From positions 62,001 through 126,000 of the forward strand of contig SVFF01000005.1 in assembly GCA_015057005.1 (NCBI GenBank): 64,000 nt of DNA, in the 5' to 3' direction. Below the pieces are notes generated by a model, which was not told the origin of the DNA, did no database searches, and saw only the letters and a list, made by a program, of their open reading frames with translations. The stretch is from Lachnospiraceae bacterium. Lineage in GTDB: Bacteria > Bacillota > Clostridia > Lachnospirales > Lachnospiraceae. This document shows, one piece after another, positions 52,901 to 60,267 of the stretch (position 1 is the stretch's first letter; every line of letters begins with the position of its first letter). The position numbers and the translations under genes were made by a program.

Positions 52901-54469
52901 CCGGTCTACATGATTCCTTCCGGAATGATTTATATTGATAAAATGCCTATGACGGCCAGCAATAAAATTGATGTGCGCGTGCTGCAGGAGATGGCGGAGG
53001 CGGCATCTGTAAATGCAGTACCAAAGAGTGAAGAGATAGCGGTGTTGGAGATTGATGTGCCTGCTGAGCCTAAGGCTCCGGCGACAGCTACCACCGACTA
53101 TATCCTCTCCGTATGGAACCGTGTGCTCAGTGTTCCTGTGAAGGATGCAGAAATTTCTTTCTTTGACGCAGGCGGCACCTCCATGGGAGCATTAAATGTA
53201 CTGAGCTTTTATTTCAATGACCACCTGGAAATGTCCCTGTCGGATTTCTATGAGCATCCCACGGCTGCGTCTCAGGCGGCATTGCTGGCGGGAAGCAAGG
53301 AATCTGCAGGTTGTCAAAACAATGATCAGTGCGACAACCAGTACGAAAATCAGAATAGTGACCAGAAATATGATCAGCAGAATGATCAACGGAAGGTCAT
53401 GCAGAAAAAAGACGGCGCAATCCTGGTGACCGGTGCCACCGGCTTTTTCGGAGCACATCTGGTGAAGGCACTGTTGGATAAAGAACGCAGTAAAATTATC
53501 TGCCTGATGCGTGACGGAGATGAGAAACGTCTGCAGGATTGTCTGGCATGGTATTTCGGTCAAGGACTGTTAAGTTCGGTTGGAGATCGTTTGGAAGTTG
53601 TCAATGGAGATCTGGCCCTGATACAGTTGGGCATGACTAAGAAGAATTATAAACGCTTGGCTGAACAGGTTGGGGAAATCTATCATTGTGCGGCAGATGT
53701 ACGTCACTACGCAGCGGATCAGGGAGCCTACCTGAATACAAACGTGAGAGGAACTGCGCGTATGCTGGAGTTGGCAGAAGCAGCAGGAGCCCGTTTCTAT
53801 CATATGTCCACCTGCAGTGTCAGCGGAGAACTGTTGAAAGACGGCAGCGGACCGGCTGATTATACCGAAAAGGATTATGATATCGGTCAGATCTGGGAAG
53901 ATAATATTTATGTGAAGAGTAAATTCCAGGCTGAAGGCCTGGTGATGGAGGCTGCAGAAAAGGGTCTTTATGCCAAGATCTTCCGATTGGGCAGACTGGT
54001 GGGAAGAGCCTCCGATGGTGTATTCCAAAAGAATCCTGAGACCAACGCCTTTTACCTGCTGATGAAGGCCTTTGCCAGCATTGGTGCAGCGCCTGAGTCT
54101 GCAGTGAAGGAAGCAATTGACCTGATGCCTGTTGATGTGGCTGTAGAGGAAGTGCTGGCGCTCACGGACAGTAAGGATGCTGTCTACCACATAATGAGCC
54201 ATATGCCACCCACATTGGAGGAAGTTTTGAAGGACCGGGCTGAGGGCATTCAGATTGTAAGAGATGAAGAATTTGCCCGGATCCTTGATACGAAAGCACC
54301 GGCGCTTGAGAGAGAGCTGGCCGGAGTATTGCAAAATCAGTGGCAGATCATGCGCACTAAGCATCCTGTCATCCGCGTTACCAACGAACTGACAATGAAG
54401 GCTTTGGGAGAGACTGGTTTTAAGCCGGATATTCCGGCACCCAAGCAGATACTGAAGGGATTTAACTGA
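46952..54469 (+). CDS. Dimodular non-ribosomal peptide synthetase C-A-T-C-A-T-R
   Basis: GTG start after AAAGGAGG; 2505 residues. Order: condensation domain 1 (about 1-430, HHIIADG), adenylation 1 (about 440-930, 'YTSGSTGEPKG', 'NQYGPSETT'), carrier 1 ('CGGNSLNA', about 1000), condensation 2 (about 1075-1500, HHLVGDG), adenylation 2 (about 1525-2000, 'FTSGSTGKPKG', 'NIYGPTEYT'), carrier 2 ('DAGGTSMGAL', about 2073), an Asn/Gln/Asp-rich linker, and a terminal NAD(P)-dependent thioester reductase (from about 2155; 'VTGATGFFG', YVKSK catalytic Tyr/Lys). A starter condensation domain suggests N-acylation; reductive release would give a dipeptide aldehyde that can cyclise to a pyrazinone. Each A domain keeps the substrate-binding Asp (FDAFMLE; FDCFIVE); specificity is not predicted. 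Confidence 0.93.
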   Translation: MSFPLSLSQQNIWNLERTLPGTSVNNISTTVRIKGNLDFPILQDSINLVLEKDSSLRTRLTVKDGEMVQYHAPFEREEFPIYDFSNTSKEGIENWETAVTREPIRLEESPLYRFVLFRDGESSGGLLIKLHHIIADGWSQILLCNRIGQTYLELLEGKEPTLTEAPDYELHVQEEQEYLASKAFARDERYWKEILEHSGEPSVLKAISSAAVSPVGRRMSFELPQLLNHAIYSYCQKMRVAPFAVFYMALAIYFKRIGGAERFTIGVPIFNRTNYEFKQSTGMFVTTLPFYNAINDEWNLDQFNEHLMEAWYEMLRHQRYPFSKITELSGRDGRLFNIALSYQDSKIFENRDTSVMFSGRWHYCGYQAEQLTIHLTNLYDHKKYAVDYDYLAQFFAEEEIVALHNSLCEILNEALTDPDKPIHRLRVLSMAQKEQLLYTFNDTERYLEELPLYDALIKNCREHQNRVAVICDGERTTYGALLYKSAGYANALENVGVDNGDLVAVVLPRKASLLAAMVGTLQAGCAYLLLSEELPVERIRRILASSEAKVLITSEKGRRRMGDCGILALTAEEIEQEPAAFYIKNTEDKRPELPLWERLAYVVYTSGSTGEPKGVEITHLNVLNLAQEMRDVYGQGAVLSVCNVGFDAFMLESIVALLNCRTIVLPGDEDLESPDRLAALIGGHAVGFVAMTPSRLWAFLQSKAFCRALRKLESIVCGGEAFPAELLKRLKKYCNARIYNQYGPSETTVGVSMKELSHAERITIGAPMGNCRMYVLDQWMNPLPVGGYGKLYVGGKCVGRGYRNAPELTEAVFRDNPFVTEDKIYDTGDVGAWTMDGEICLSGRLDDQVKIRGLRIELQEVASCMQAYPGVQAACAKVCEMNGQQVLGVYYCAEGPVSEPGLLRHAATYLPRYMIPAFLVRMKALPLNANGKVDEKRLPLPGEAFAGSDVAGSGAENGSFRMDGRDGVNSGLTNTLEEVLRIFRTVLHKEDIFADSDYFLCGGNSLNAMECIAAIEENFGRKLRIADLYAYRTAAKVAAYLSGETSFTVGCEAEAVVLEEAETIAPRAFVKAPEQSEYPLSPMQQGMYIQSLLDASGLSYNMPGAFLLEEKPDEDKLAAAFEMLIREEPLFRTGFVQGMGGVTAKVKKADTFEKGFFEIEHLEAGDFAAACEQFLRPFDLSSTPLLRAALWESAEGKWYLFLDSHHLVGDGMSTTLILQRLDRAYTEGNLKVEWDYYDYICTGQQAGSNTASKSRELAYWREHLKELPEPLVLPGDYPRPKKFDYKGREYEIVLSDKESEACDKFCSERGISSFALFLAAYGVLLSAVAGREDFVVGAPVAGRLQPQTFEICGPFINTLPLRLQPGRELTVSEWLDRVQEEITGMLDHQQISLEEIIQDLKLPRGEQNALYQVMMTQSPVDESAFMLDGKPMAYQPISTGAVKMDLVTEMARKGKAYALRFSYAGSIFAEDTISFYGRCFKQILTELIKKPNVILRQLKLMNVQDYQKFVEVPNYEVTPFASLPLHKMIQRKSASIAEAPAIIYHGETVSFAKLERRAMAIAHFLEEKGMEPGQCVGLCMSRTPDMIAAMYGVLKAGGAYVFMLPTFPAARLSYMLETAGANILLYDEKAEAQMPAAFLEEAVPGQAYLVPEGEAERHADYPVTGEHLANVLFTSGSTGKPKGVMLRHRGVCNLYSQVKKMLEPVEGNVLCSTNSVFDCFIVETLMPLAMGRCVVLADEEEMMLPWKLAALLENHNVGVFEMTPARLKMCLGNEAFCKATENIKISLIGGEVLTKTLLDQFCQYNDGIVMNIYGPTEYTVYTTMTCVTPGEHITIGKPMQNTRTYVLDENRQPVLPTAVGELYIAGESLAAGYISRPDLTEEAFVDDIYFPGEKMYKSGDMVRLRTDGSFDYVGRKDAQVKLNGQRVELSEITGAILEVDGVKQAAAVAVRKEDGSMELCAFYEAEEKGALAEAIMVHLHKILPVYMIPSGMIYIDKMPMTASNKIDVRVLQEMAEAASVNAVPKSEEIAVLEIDVPAEPKAPATATTDYILSVWNRVLSVPVKDAEISFFDAGGTSMGALNVLSFYFNDHLEMSLSDFYEHPTAASQAALLAGSKESAGCQNNDQCDNQYENQNSDQKYDQQNDQRKVMQKKDGAILVTGATGFFGAHLVKALLDKERSKIICLMRDGDEKRLQDCLAWYFGQGLLSSVGDRLEVVNGDLALIQLGMTKKNYKRLAEQVGEIYHCAADVRHYAADQGAYLNTNVRGTARMLELAEAAGARFYHMSTCSVSGELLKDGSGPADYTEKDYDIGQIWEDNIYVKSKFQAEGLVMEAAEKGLYAKIFRLGRLVGRASDGVFQKNPETNAFYLLMKAFASIGAAPESAVKEAIDLMPVDVAVEEVLALTDSKDAVYHIMSHMPPTLEEVLKDRAEGIQIVRDEEFARILDTKAPALERELAGVLQNQWQIMRTKHPVIRVTNELTMKALGETGFKPDIPAPKQILKGFN

Positions 54470-56355
54470 TGATTTCTAATTTATCACTGGCTATTTTTAC
54501 CTGTGCCTTATTGATTATCTTAATATTTATCGGATGGAGCCTGAAAAACGAAAGAAAGCGTCCTTTGCTTCACAAGCTGTATCTTGCTTTGGTGCTGGCT
54601 TATGTCAGCTGGGTGATCCCCCTTATGTGTATGCGGCTGGTGGCACCGTCCAACACGGGAATGATGTTTTTCCTGGATTGTATGACAGCTCCCGGCGGGT
54701 CTCTTTGTTCTCCGATATATCTGTGTATTGCCGTGACTTTTGTGGAGGGCCATGAGCGGATGCAGAAATGGATGAAGTGGATGTTCCTGTTACCTTTTAT
54801 CAACATTTTGGTCACCTGGACCAATCCGCTGCATCATCTCCAGTATGTGAAATTTTCGGTGGTGAGAAGCGAGATTGTATTCGGCCCTTATGTGTTGATC
54901 AGCGGTGCGATCAATTATTGTTTCCTGATCGCAGCTGTGGTTTACATGATCCGTTTTGTGCTGAAAAACAAGTCGGCTCTGTATTGGAAGCAGTGTATTT
55001 TGTTTACCCTGAGCGGTCTTTGTCCTCTGGCAATCAGTGCATATGCTACCTTCAGCGGCAAGGAAGTACCCATCACGGCAACCCCGCTGAGTTTCATGGT
55101 AACACTAGTCTTGAACGGTATAGCAATTTATATGCTGCATATGCTGGATATTACCCCCATCGCTACCAGGCATATCCTGGATGCCATTTCCGATGGTTAT
55201 CTGGTGCTCAGCGACAGCGGATTGGTCTTAAGTTACAATAAAAGTTTTGGCACCCTGATCGCCAATGAGTACGGTATTGTGGAGAACCGTCACCTGGGGG
55301 ATTGTGTGAAACGGGAGGATGGAAGTCAGAAGACGGTAGTGTACAATATGCTCACCGCCATTGAGTCCAGCAGACAGGATGGAACCCTTATTTCCTACGA
55401 GCAGGCTATCACCTTTGAACGGGCCGGCAAAGTAAAGAAGAATTATTTCGTAGTGGATGTGTCACCCCTGGAGGTGAACGGGCAGATCGCCGGTTTCGCA
55501 GTTCTTTTTAAGGATATCACACAGCTGCGTGAGAGTATGCAAAAACTGCAGGATAGCAGACAGCGTATGATGGAGCAGGAACGTCTGGCATTTCTGGGTC
55601 AGATGATCGGCGGACTTGCTCACAACTTAAAAACTCCTATTATGAGTATCTCCGGCTGCATTGTGGCGGCAGAAAATCTGGTGGAAGAGTGCGAGGACAG
55701 CCTTGCCGATCCTCAGGTTACAGAGGAGGATTTCAGGGAGATTTACGGCGAGATCAGAGATTGGTTTGCCAAGGTCAAAGAATCTACTGCCTATATGTCT
55801 GATATTATCACAGCCATCAAAGGCCAGGCTGCTAATATCAATACGGATGAAAAGAGTACCTTCACTATTGAAGAAATGTTGAAGCGTAGTATGCTGTTGA
55901 TGCGCCATGAACTTTTGAACAGCGGCTGCCGTATGAAACTTATATTTGATCAGAGTAAGGAGATTTCCCTGCAGGGAGATATCAACAATTTGATCCAGGT
56001 AGTGGACAACCTGTTGTCCAATGCCATTTATGCCCAGAAGCAGGTGGGCGGCGGAGAAATCGAGATTGAGATCAGCTATGATACCGAGAAACTGCACATT
56101 GCAGTAAAAGACAGCGGACCCGGTATCAGTCCCAGCATCAAAGATAAATTGTTCAAGACTATGGTCACCAGTAAGGGCACCATGGGTACCGGCCTGGGCT
56201 TGTATATTTCCAGTGCCGTTGTGAAGGGTAAATTCAACGGAAACATGTGGGTGCAGGACCGTCAGGGAGGCGGTTGTATATTCGGCATTTCTATTCCATT
56301 GGAACTGGTCCGTATCAGACCGGCAGTAAGCAGAAACGAGGATAGCAGAAGATGA
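54469..56355 (+). CDS. Multi-spanning sensor histidine kinase
   Basis: A 628-residue kinase whose ATG overlaps the synthetase stop (TGATG), so it is translationally coupled. Residues about 1-230 hold seven or so membrane helices like the 7TM receptor-kinase class, then a PAS domain (about 235-355), a dimerisation/phosphoacceptor helix with His385 in 'GGLAHNLKTPIMS', and an ATPase domain with the N box 'VVDNLLSNAIYA' and G boxes 'DSGPGIS' and 'GTGLGLYIS'. It pairs with the response regulator that follows with a four-base overlap. Ligand unknown; sensing the product of the cluster is a plausible role. Confidence 0.88.
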   Translation: MISNLSLAIFTCALLIILIFIGWSLKNERKRPLLHKLYLALVLAYVSWVIPLMCMRLVAPSNTGMMFFLDCMTAPGGSLCSPIYLCIAVTFVEGHERMQKWMKWMFLLPFINILVTWTNPLHHLQYVKFSVVRSEIVFGPYVLISGAINYCFLIAAVVYMIRFVLKNKSALYWKQCILFTLSGLCPLAISAYATFSGKEVPITATPLSFMVTLVLNGIAIYMLHMLDITPIATRHILDAISDGYLVLSDSGLVLSYNKSFGTLIANEYGIVENRHLGDCVKREDGSQKTVVYNMLTAIESSRQDGTLISYEQAITFERAGKVKKNYFVVDVSPLEVNGQIAGFAVLFKDITQLRESMQKLQDSRQRMMEQERLAFLGQMIGGLAHNLKTPIMSISGCIVAAENLVEECEDSLADPQVTEEDFREIYGEIRDWFAKVKESTAYMSDIITAIKGQAANINTDEKSTFTIEEMLKRSMLLMRHELLNSGCRMKLIFDQSKEISLQGDINNLIQVVDNLLSNAIYAQKQVGGGEIEIEISYDTEKLHIAVKDSGPGISPSIKDKLFKTMVTSKGTMGTGLGLYISSAVVKGKFNGNMWVQDRQGGGCIFGISIPLELVRIRPAVSRNEDSRR

Positions 56356-57413
56356 GAAGGAGTAAACAGGTAGTACAAAATCGCATATCTATTTTGACGG
56401 TGGATGATGATCCTATTATTACTTCCACAATCCAGGCATATTTTCAGCGTTCCGGTTATCAGGTGGATGTGGAAAATGATCCTACTGTTGCTATTGAGAG
56501 AATCCGTAACGGACAGTATGATATTATGCTTCTTGACTTTCTGATGACACCCATCTGCGGTGACCGTGTGGTGGAAGAAATCCGTAAGTTTAACGAAGAC
56601 CTCTATATCATCCTGCTGACCGGTCATAAGAGTATGGCTCCGCCCATAAAGACCATCAGACAGCTGGATATTCAAGGTTATTATGAGAAGGATGACCGTT
56701 TTGACCAGTTGGAGCTTCTGGTAGAATCCTGTGTGAAATCCATCCGCCAGATGCGAACCATCAGAGAGTATCAGTCTCAGGTCCAGGAGCAGAATGAAAA
56801 GCTGACTGAGGCTTATATGCAGACTATTGAGACCCTGCGTTTCGTGGTAGAGACCAGGGACAAAGAGACCAAAGGTCACTCCGAGCGAGTTTCCAGTCTG
56901 AGTACCGAATTAGCCAAAGAGATGGGACTTGACATGGAAGTGATAGACAGAATACGTATTGCAGGCTTGTTCCATGATATCGGCAAAGTGGGTGTTCCTG
57001 ATGCTGTGCTCCTGAAGAAGGGTCCATTGGATGAGGAAGAGTTTAAAGAAATCAAGATGCATCCCATTGGCGGAGAGAAAATGTTGGGCACTTATACCCC
57101 GTTTAAAGAGATGCTGCCCATAATAAGAGGTCATCATGAGAGATTTGACGGCAGAGGTTATCCGGATGGACTTGCCGGAGAGGATATCTGTCTGGGTGCC
57201 CGGATTATTGCGGTAGCAGATTCTTTTGATGCCATGATATCCAACCGTACCTACAGAAAAGGCCTGGGCTTTGAGCGTACCATAGAAGAACTGAACCGAG
57301 GAAGAAATACCCAGTTTGACAGCCGGATCGTGGATGCCATGATGCGACTGATTGAAAAAATGGGCAGAGAAGACTTTGAAGCTGAATTTTGCGCTCATAC
57401 GAAAGAGAATTAA
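56352..57413 (+). CDS. Response regulator with HD-GYP c-di-GMP phosphodiesterase domain
   Basis: A 353-residue protein. Receiver domain at about 12-130 with phospho-acceptor Asp62 ('IMLLDFL') and the acidic 'VDDDP'; a coiled-coil linker; then HD-GYP (about 160-340) with His208-Asp209 in 'HDIGKVGVPD' and 'HHERFDGRGYPDGL'. HD-GYP domains hydrolyse cyclic di-GMP. The start overlaps the kinase stop by four bases. With the diguanylate cyclase 10 kb upstream, both synthesis and breakdown of the messenger bracket the synthetase. Confidence 0.9.
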   Translation: MRRSKQVVQNRISILTVDDDPIITSTIQAYFQRSGYQVDVENDPTVAIERIRNGQYDIMLLDFLMTPICGDRVVEEIRKFNEDLYIILLTGHKSMAPPIKTIRQLDIQGYYEKDDRFDQLELLVESCVKSIRQMRTIREYQSQVQEQNEKLTEAYMQTIETLRFVVETRDKETKGHSERVSSLSTELAKEMGLDMEVIDRIRIAGLFHDIGKVGVPDAVLLKKGPLDEEEFKEIKMHPIGGEKMLGTYTPFKEMLPIIRGHHERFDGRGYPDGLAGEDICLGARIIAVADSFDAMISNRTYRKGLGFERTIEELNRGRNTQFDSRIVDAMMRLIEKMGREDFEAEFCAHTKEN

Positions 57414-57464
57414 TGACGTTTATGGCTGTTTCAGGATAATGTAAGCAAGAGTTAAGGAGTAGAC

Positions 57465-59114
57465 ATGAAGAAGTACCCTCTTAATGAAGTGGCGTATTAT
57501 GCCCGTTTCCGGGATATGATAGATGACTTGGCGTTAAAATATGGGGATGATCCGGCTATTTCCTGGTTCACCAGAAAGCAGGAAGAAAAGGGAGTGTCCT
57601 ACAATAAACTGCGGGATGATGTAAGATATTTGCAGGAAATGTTGGTGCAGATGGGGCTGGCAGGCAAGCATATCGCCATTGTAGGTGAGAACAGCTACGA
57701 ATGGTTGGTGGTGTATTTTGCGGCCAACTACTGCGGCAGCGTGGCAGTCTGTATTGATATTGAACAGCCTGATGATACGATACTGCAGATGTTGGAGATG
57801 GCAGATGTAAGTGCAGTCTTCCTGGCATCCTCTTATTTGGAAATCTGCAGCAGATATGCCGGGCAGGAAGTAAATATGTTCCTGCTGTCGGGCAAGGGAT
57901 CTCTTCCCACCGTACAGTCCCTGATAGAACAGGGAGAGGCAATCTGGAAGGAAGGCAGAGAGAACAGGGAAATCGATGGACAGGTAAAACCTGAGAATAC
58001 TGCTGCCATTGTATTTACCTCCGGTACCACCAGCTATTCCAAGCCGGTCATGCTCAGCCAGTATGCCATCCTGACCAATGCTTCCGATGCGCTGGCAAAT
58101 GTGCAGGTGGGCAGCAGGACTTTCACATCACTGCCTTTTTATCACACTTACGGACTGACCTGTTCCGTGCTGTCAATGCTGATTCCCGGTACCCATTTGT
58201 ACATCAATGGTAATCTTCGTACTGTGATGAGGGAATTGCAGCTGGCAAAACCCCATACTCTTTTGACGGTTCCTTTGATGCTGGAGACTATTCACAGTAA
58301 GATTTGGCTCAGCGCGGAGGAAAATGGAAAGACGGAGGGTCTAAAGAAGCTTTTGAAACTGAAAAAGTGCCAGTTTGCCATTGGATTAAAAAAGAGCGGC
58401 AAGACTTTGGAGGCTATCCGTGAAAAGACGGTAGGCTCCATTGAACTGATCATTTGCGGCGGAGCCCATATGAGCTGCGAGATCATGGAAGAATTTATGT
58501 ATATGGGAGTGACTGTGCTGCAGGGCTATGGAATTACAGAATGCGGTCCGCTGGTTAGTGTTAACCGCAACAAGGCCAATAGACTGGATTCCGTGGGGCT
58601 TGTGACTGCGCATTGTGAAGTGAAGATCGACGAGGGCGAGATTCTGGTGCGCGGCGCCAATCTGATGCAGGGATATTATAAGTGTCAGGAACTGACAGAT
58701 GAAGTCATGAAAGACGGGTGGTTCTGCACAGGAGATATGGGAGAGATCGACAAGGACGGTTTCTTGTACATCACCGGCAGAAAGAAGAACTTGATCGTAT
58801 TTAAGAATGGCAAAAAGGTATCACCCGAGAAGTTGGAAGAGAAATTAAAAAGTATTTCACTGGTGCAGGATGTAATGGTGTATGGGGCGGCCAGCGGTGT
58901 GTCCACGGATGATGTGCAGATTGCGGCCAGTATATATCCCAGTCCTGAAAAGACGGAGGGGATGACTTCCTACGAGATTCTGGAGCAGCTGCAGCGAGAG
59001 ATTAACAGGATCAACGATGAGCTCCCTATTTATCAGCAGATTCAGATGGTCAATATCAGAGAGCAGGAGTTCTCCAAGACGGCACTGCAGAAGATTAAGC
59101 GCCACATGGCGTAA
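57465..59114 (+). CDS. Acyl-AMP ligase/acyl-CoA synthetase-like enzyme
   Basis: A 549-residue member of the ANL (AMP-forming) superfamily. 'VFTSGTTSYSKPVML' replaces the usual TSGTTGxxKGV with Ser and Pro at glycine positions; 'YGITECGPLVSVNR', 'CTGDMGEIDKDGFLYITGRKKNLIVFKNGKKV' and the C-terminal catalytic lysine in 'FSKTALQKIKRH' are intact. An acyl carrier protein gene follows after 62 bases, so it most likely activates a fatty acid and loads it on that carrier for the synthetase's first condensation domain. AAGGAG precedes the ATG. Confidence 0.85.
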   Translation: MKKYPLNEVAYYARFRDMIDDLALKYGDDPAISWFTRKQEEKGVSYNKLRDDVRYLQEMLVQMGLAGKHIAIVGENSYEWLVVYFAANYCGSVAVCIDIEQPDDTILQMLEMADVSAVFLASSYLEICSRYAGQEVNMFLLSGKGSLPTVQSLIEQGEAIWKEGRENREIDGQVKPENTAAIVFTSGTTSYSKPVMLSQYAILTNASDALANVQVGSRTFTSLPFYHTYGLTCSVLSMLIPGTHLYINGNLRTVMRELQLAKPHTLLTVPLMLETIHSKIWLSAEENGKTEGLKKLLKLKKCQFAIGLKKSGKTLEAIREKTVGSIELIICGGAHMSCEIMEEFMYMGVTVLQGYGITECGPLVSVNRNKANRLDSVGLVTAHCEVKIDEGEILVRGANLMQGYYKCQELTDEVMKDGWFCTGDMGEIDKDGFLYITGRKKNLIVFKNGKKVSPEKLEEKLKSISLVQDVMVYGAASGVSTDDVQIAASIYPSPEKTEGMTSYEILEQLQREINRINDELPIYQQIQMVNIREQEFSKTALQKIKRHMA

Positions 59115-59176
59115 CAGGCTGTAGGCCTACGAAAAAACAGGCTGCCGGCGGCAGAAAAGACGGAGATTGATATAAC

Positions 59177-59419
59177 ATGGAAGAAAAACTTTTTAAATTT
59201 ATTCAGGATACGGTGGGAAGAGTCACCGGAAAAAGAGGTCTTGTGCCTGACACAGACTTTGTAAAGGATCTGGGGCTCAATTCCTTCGATATTATGAATG
59301 TGGTATGTGCCTTCGAGGAACATTTCGATGTGGAGATTCCCAATCGTGATGTGTGGCAGCTGCGCCAGGTGAAGGATGTTATTGAGTATATGATCCGCAA
59401 AGGAATTACGGATGTATGA
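59177..59419 (+). CDS. Acyl carrier protein
   Basis: An 80-residue four-helix carrier protein with the phosphopantetheine-accepting Ser in 'KDLGLNSFDIMNVV', about residue 37. A dedicated partner of the acyl-AMP ligase upstream is more likely than the housekeeping AcpP, because it sits inside the cluster and overlaps the transferase gene by four bases. Confidence 0.88.
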   Translation: MEEKLFKFIQDTVGRVTGKRGLVPDTDFVKDLGLNSFDIMNVVCAFEEHFDVEIPNRDVWQLRQVKDVIEYMIRKGITDV

Positions 59420-60099
59420 CCCGGACAAGTGAGATTATGGTCTGTATTTTTAAGGCAGATGACGGCTTGAGCCGGGAGGAACGTTTGCTTTGGGCAGCGG
59501 AGCATTATTTTGGAAGTACGGCTGATACCATTCCTGCCAAGCGTGCGGAAGATGGGGAAAGGTCAGGTGTGCATGTGGAAAGGGAATTGTTACAGGTGGA
59601 AAAAACACCTCTGGGCAAGCCCTTTTTTCCGAAGTTTCCGCATCTTCATCTGTCCATCAGCCACAGCGGTACTTATTGGGTGTGTGCTTTGGCGCCGGTG
59701 GAAGTGGGAGTGGATATTCAGGAGCATACCATGAACCGCAGCGAGACCAGGCAGGAGGCCACGTCGCGCTTTGCTAAAATGGCCCGTCGTTTTTTCCATC
59801 CCGTGGAAGCAAAGTTTGTGGAAACAGAGAGCTTTTACCGCTTTTTCGGCGTCTGGGCTGCCAGGGAAAGCTACGTAAAATATACCGGGCAGGGGATAGA
59901 CGCGTCGTTCTCTGAGCATTGTGTGATTCCGGAGGCAGAGGAGATGCAGCAACCGCTAAATACGCTGTTAGGACAAGAAAACGGGGTAAGCTGGCAGGCT
60001 CAGGGAGTCTGGTTTTGGGAGACTGTTTTTGAAGAAAATTACACGCTCTGTGTTTGTGCAGGGGAGGAGATGCCCTGCAGAGTAATTAGATGTTTTTAA
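59416..60099 (+). CDS. Sfp-type 4'-phosphopantetheinyl transferase
   Basis: A 227-residue transferase that moves phosphopantetheine from CoA to carrier-protein serines. Magnesium and catalytic residues sit in 'EVGVDIQEH' and 'FFGVWAARESYVKYTGQG' (the W-A-x-R/K-E-S-x-x-K motif), with 'SHSGTYWVCAL' before them. It would activate the two synthetase carriers and the acyl carrier protein. Last gene of the cluster. Confidence 0.9.
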   Translation: MTRTSEIMVCIFKADDGLSREERLLWAAEHYFGSTADTIPAKRAEDGERSGVHVERELLQVEKTPLGKPFFPKFPHLHLSISHSGTYWVCALAPVEVGVDIQEHTMNRSETRQEATSRFAKMARRFFHPVEAKFVETESFYRFFGVWAARESYVKYTGQGIDASFSEHCVIPEAEEMQQPLNTLLGQENGVSWQAQGVWFWETVFEENYTLCVCAGEEMPCRVIRCF

Positions 60100-60135
60100 A
60101 GGCACTTTCTGAAATTGGATCAGAAGGTGCTTTTT
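60098..60135 (+). terminator. Terminator of the biosynthetic cluster
   Basis: AAAGGCACTTTCTGA and TCAGAAGGTGCTTTTT pair with one bulge around a short loop, ending in TTTTT. It directly follows the phosphopantetheinyl transferase stop. Confidence 0.75.
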
Positions 60136-60267
60136 ATAGTTTCATTTTTGCATTTGACGCAGGAAAAATGTGTACAATAGTTGGGAAATGTGGTATATTA
60201 AATTGATCGGATGACAGCGCCGAGGGGATATTGTGCATGGAAGAAACGCCCCCGGAAAGGAAAATAG

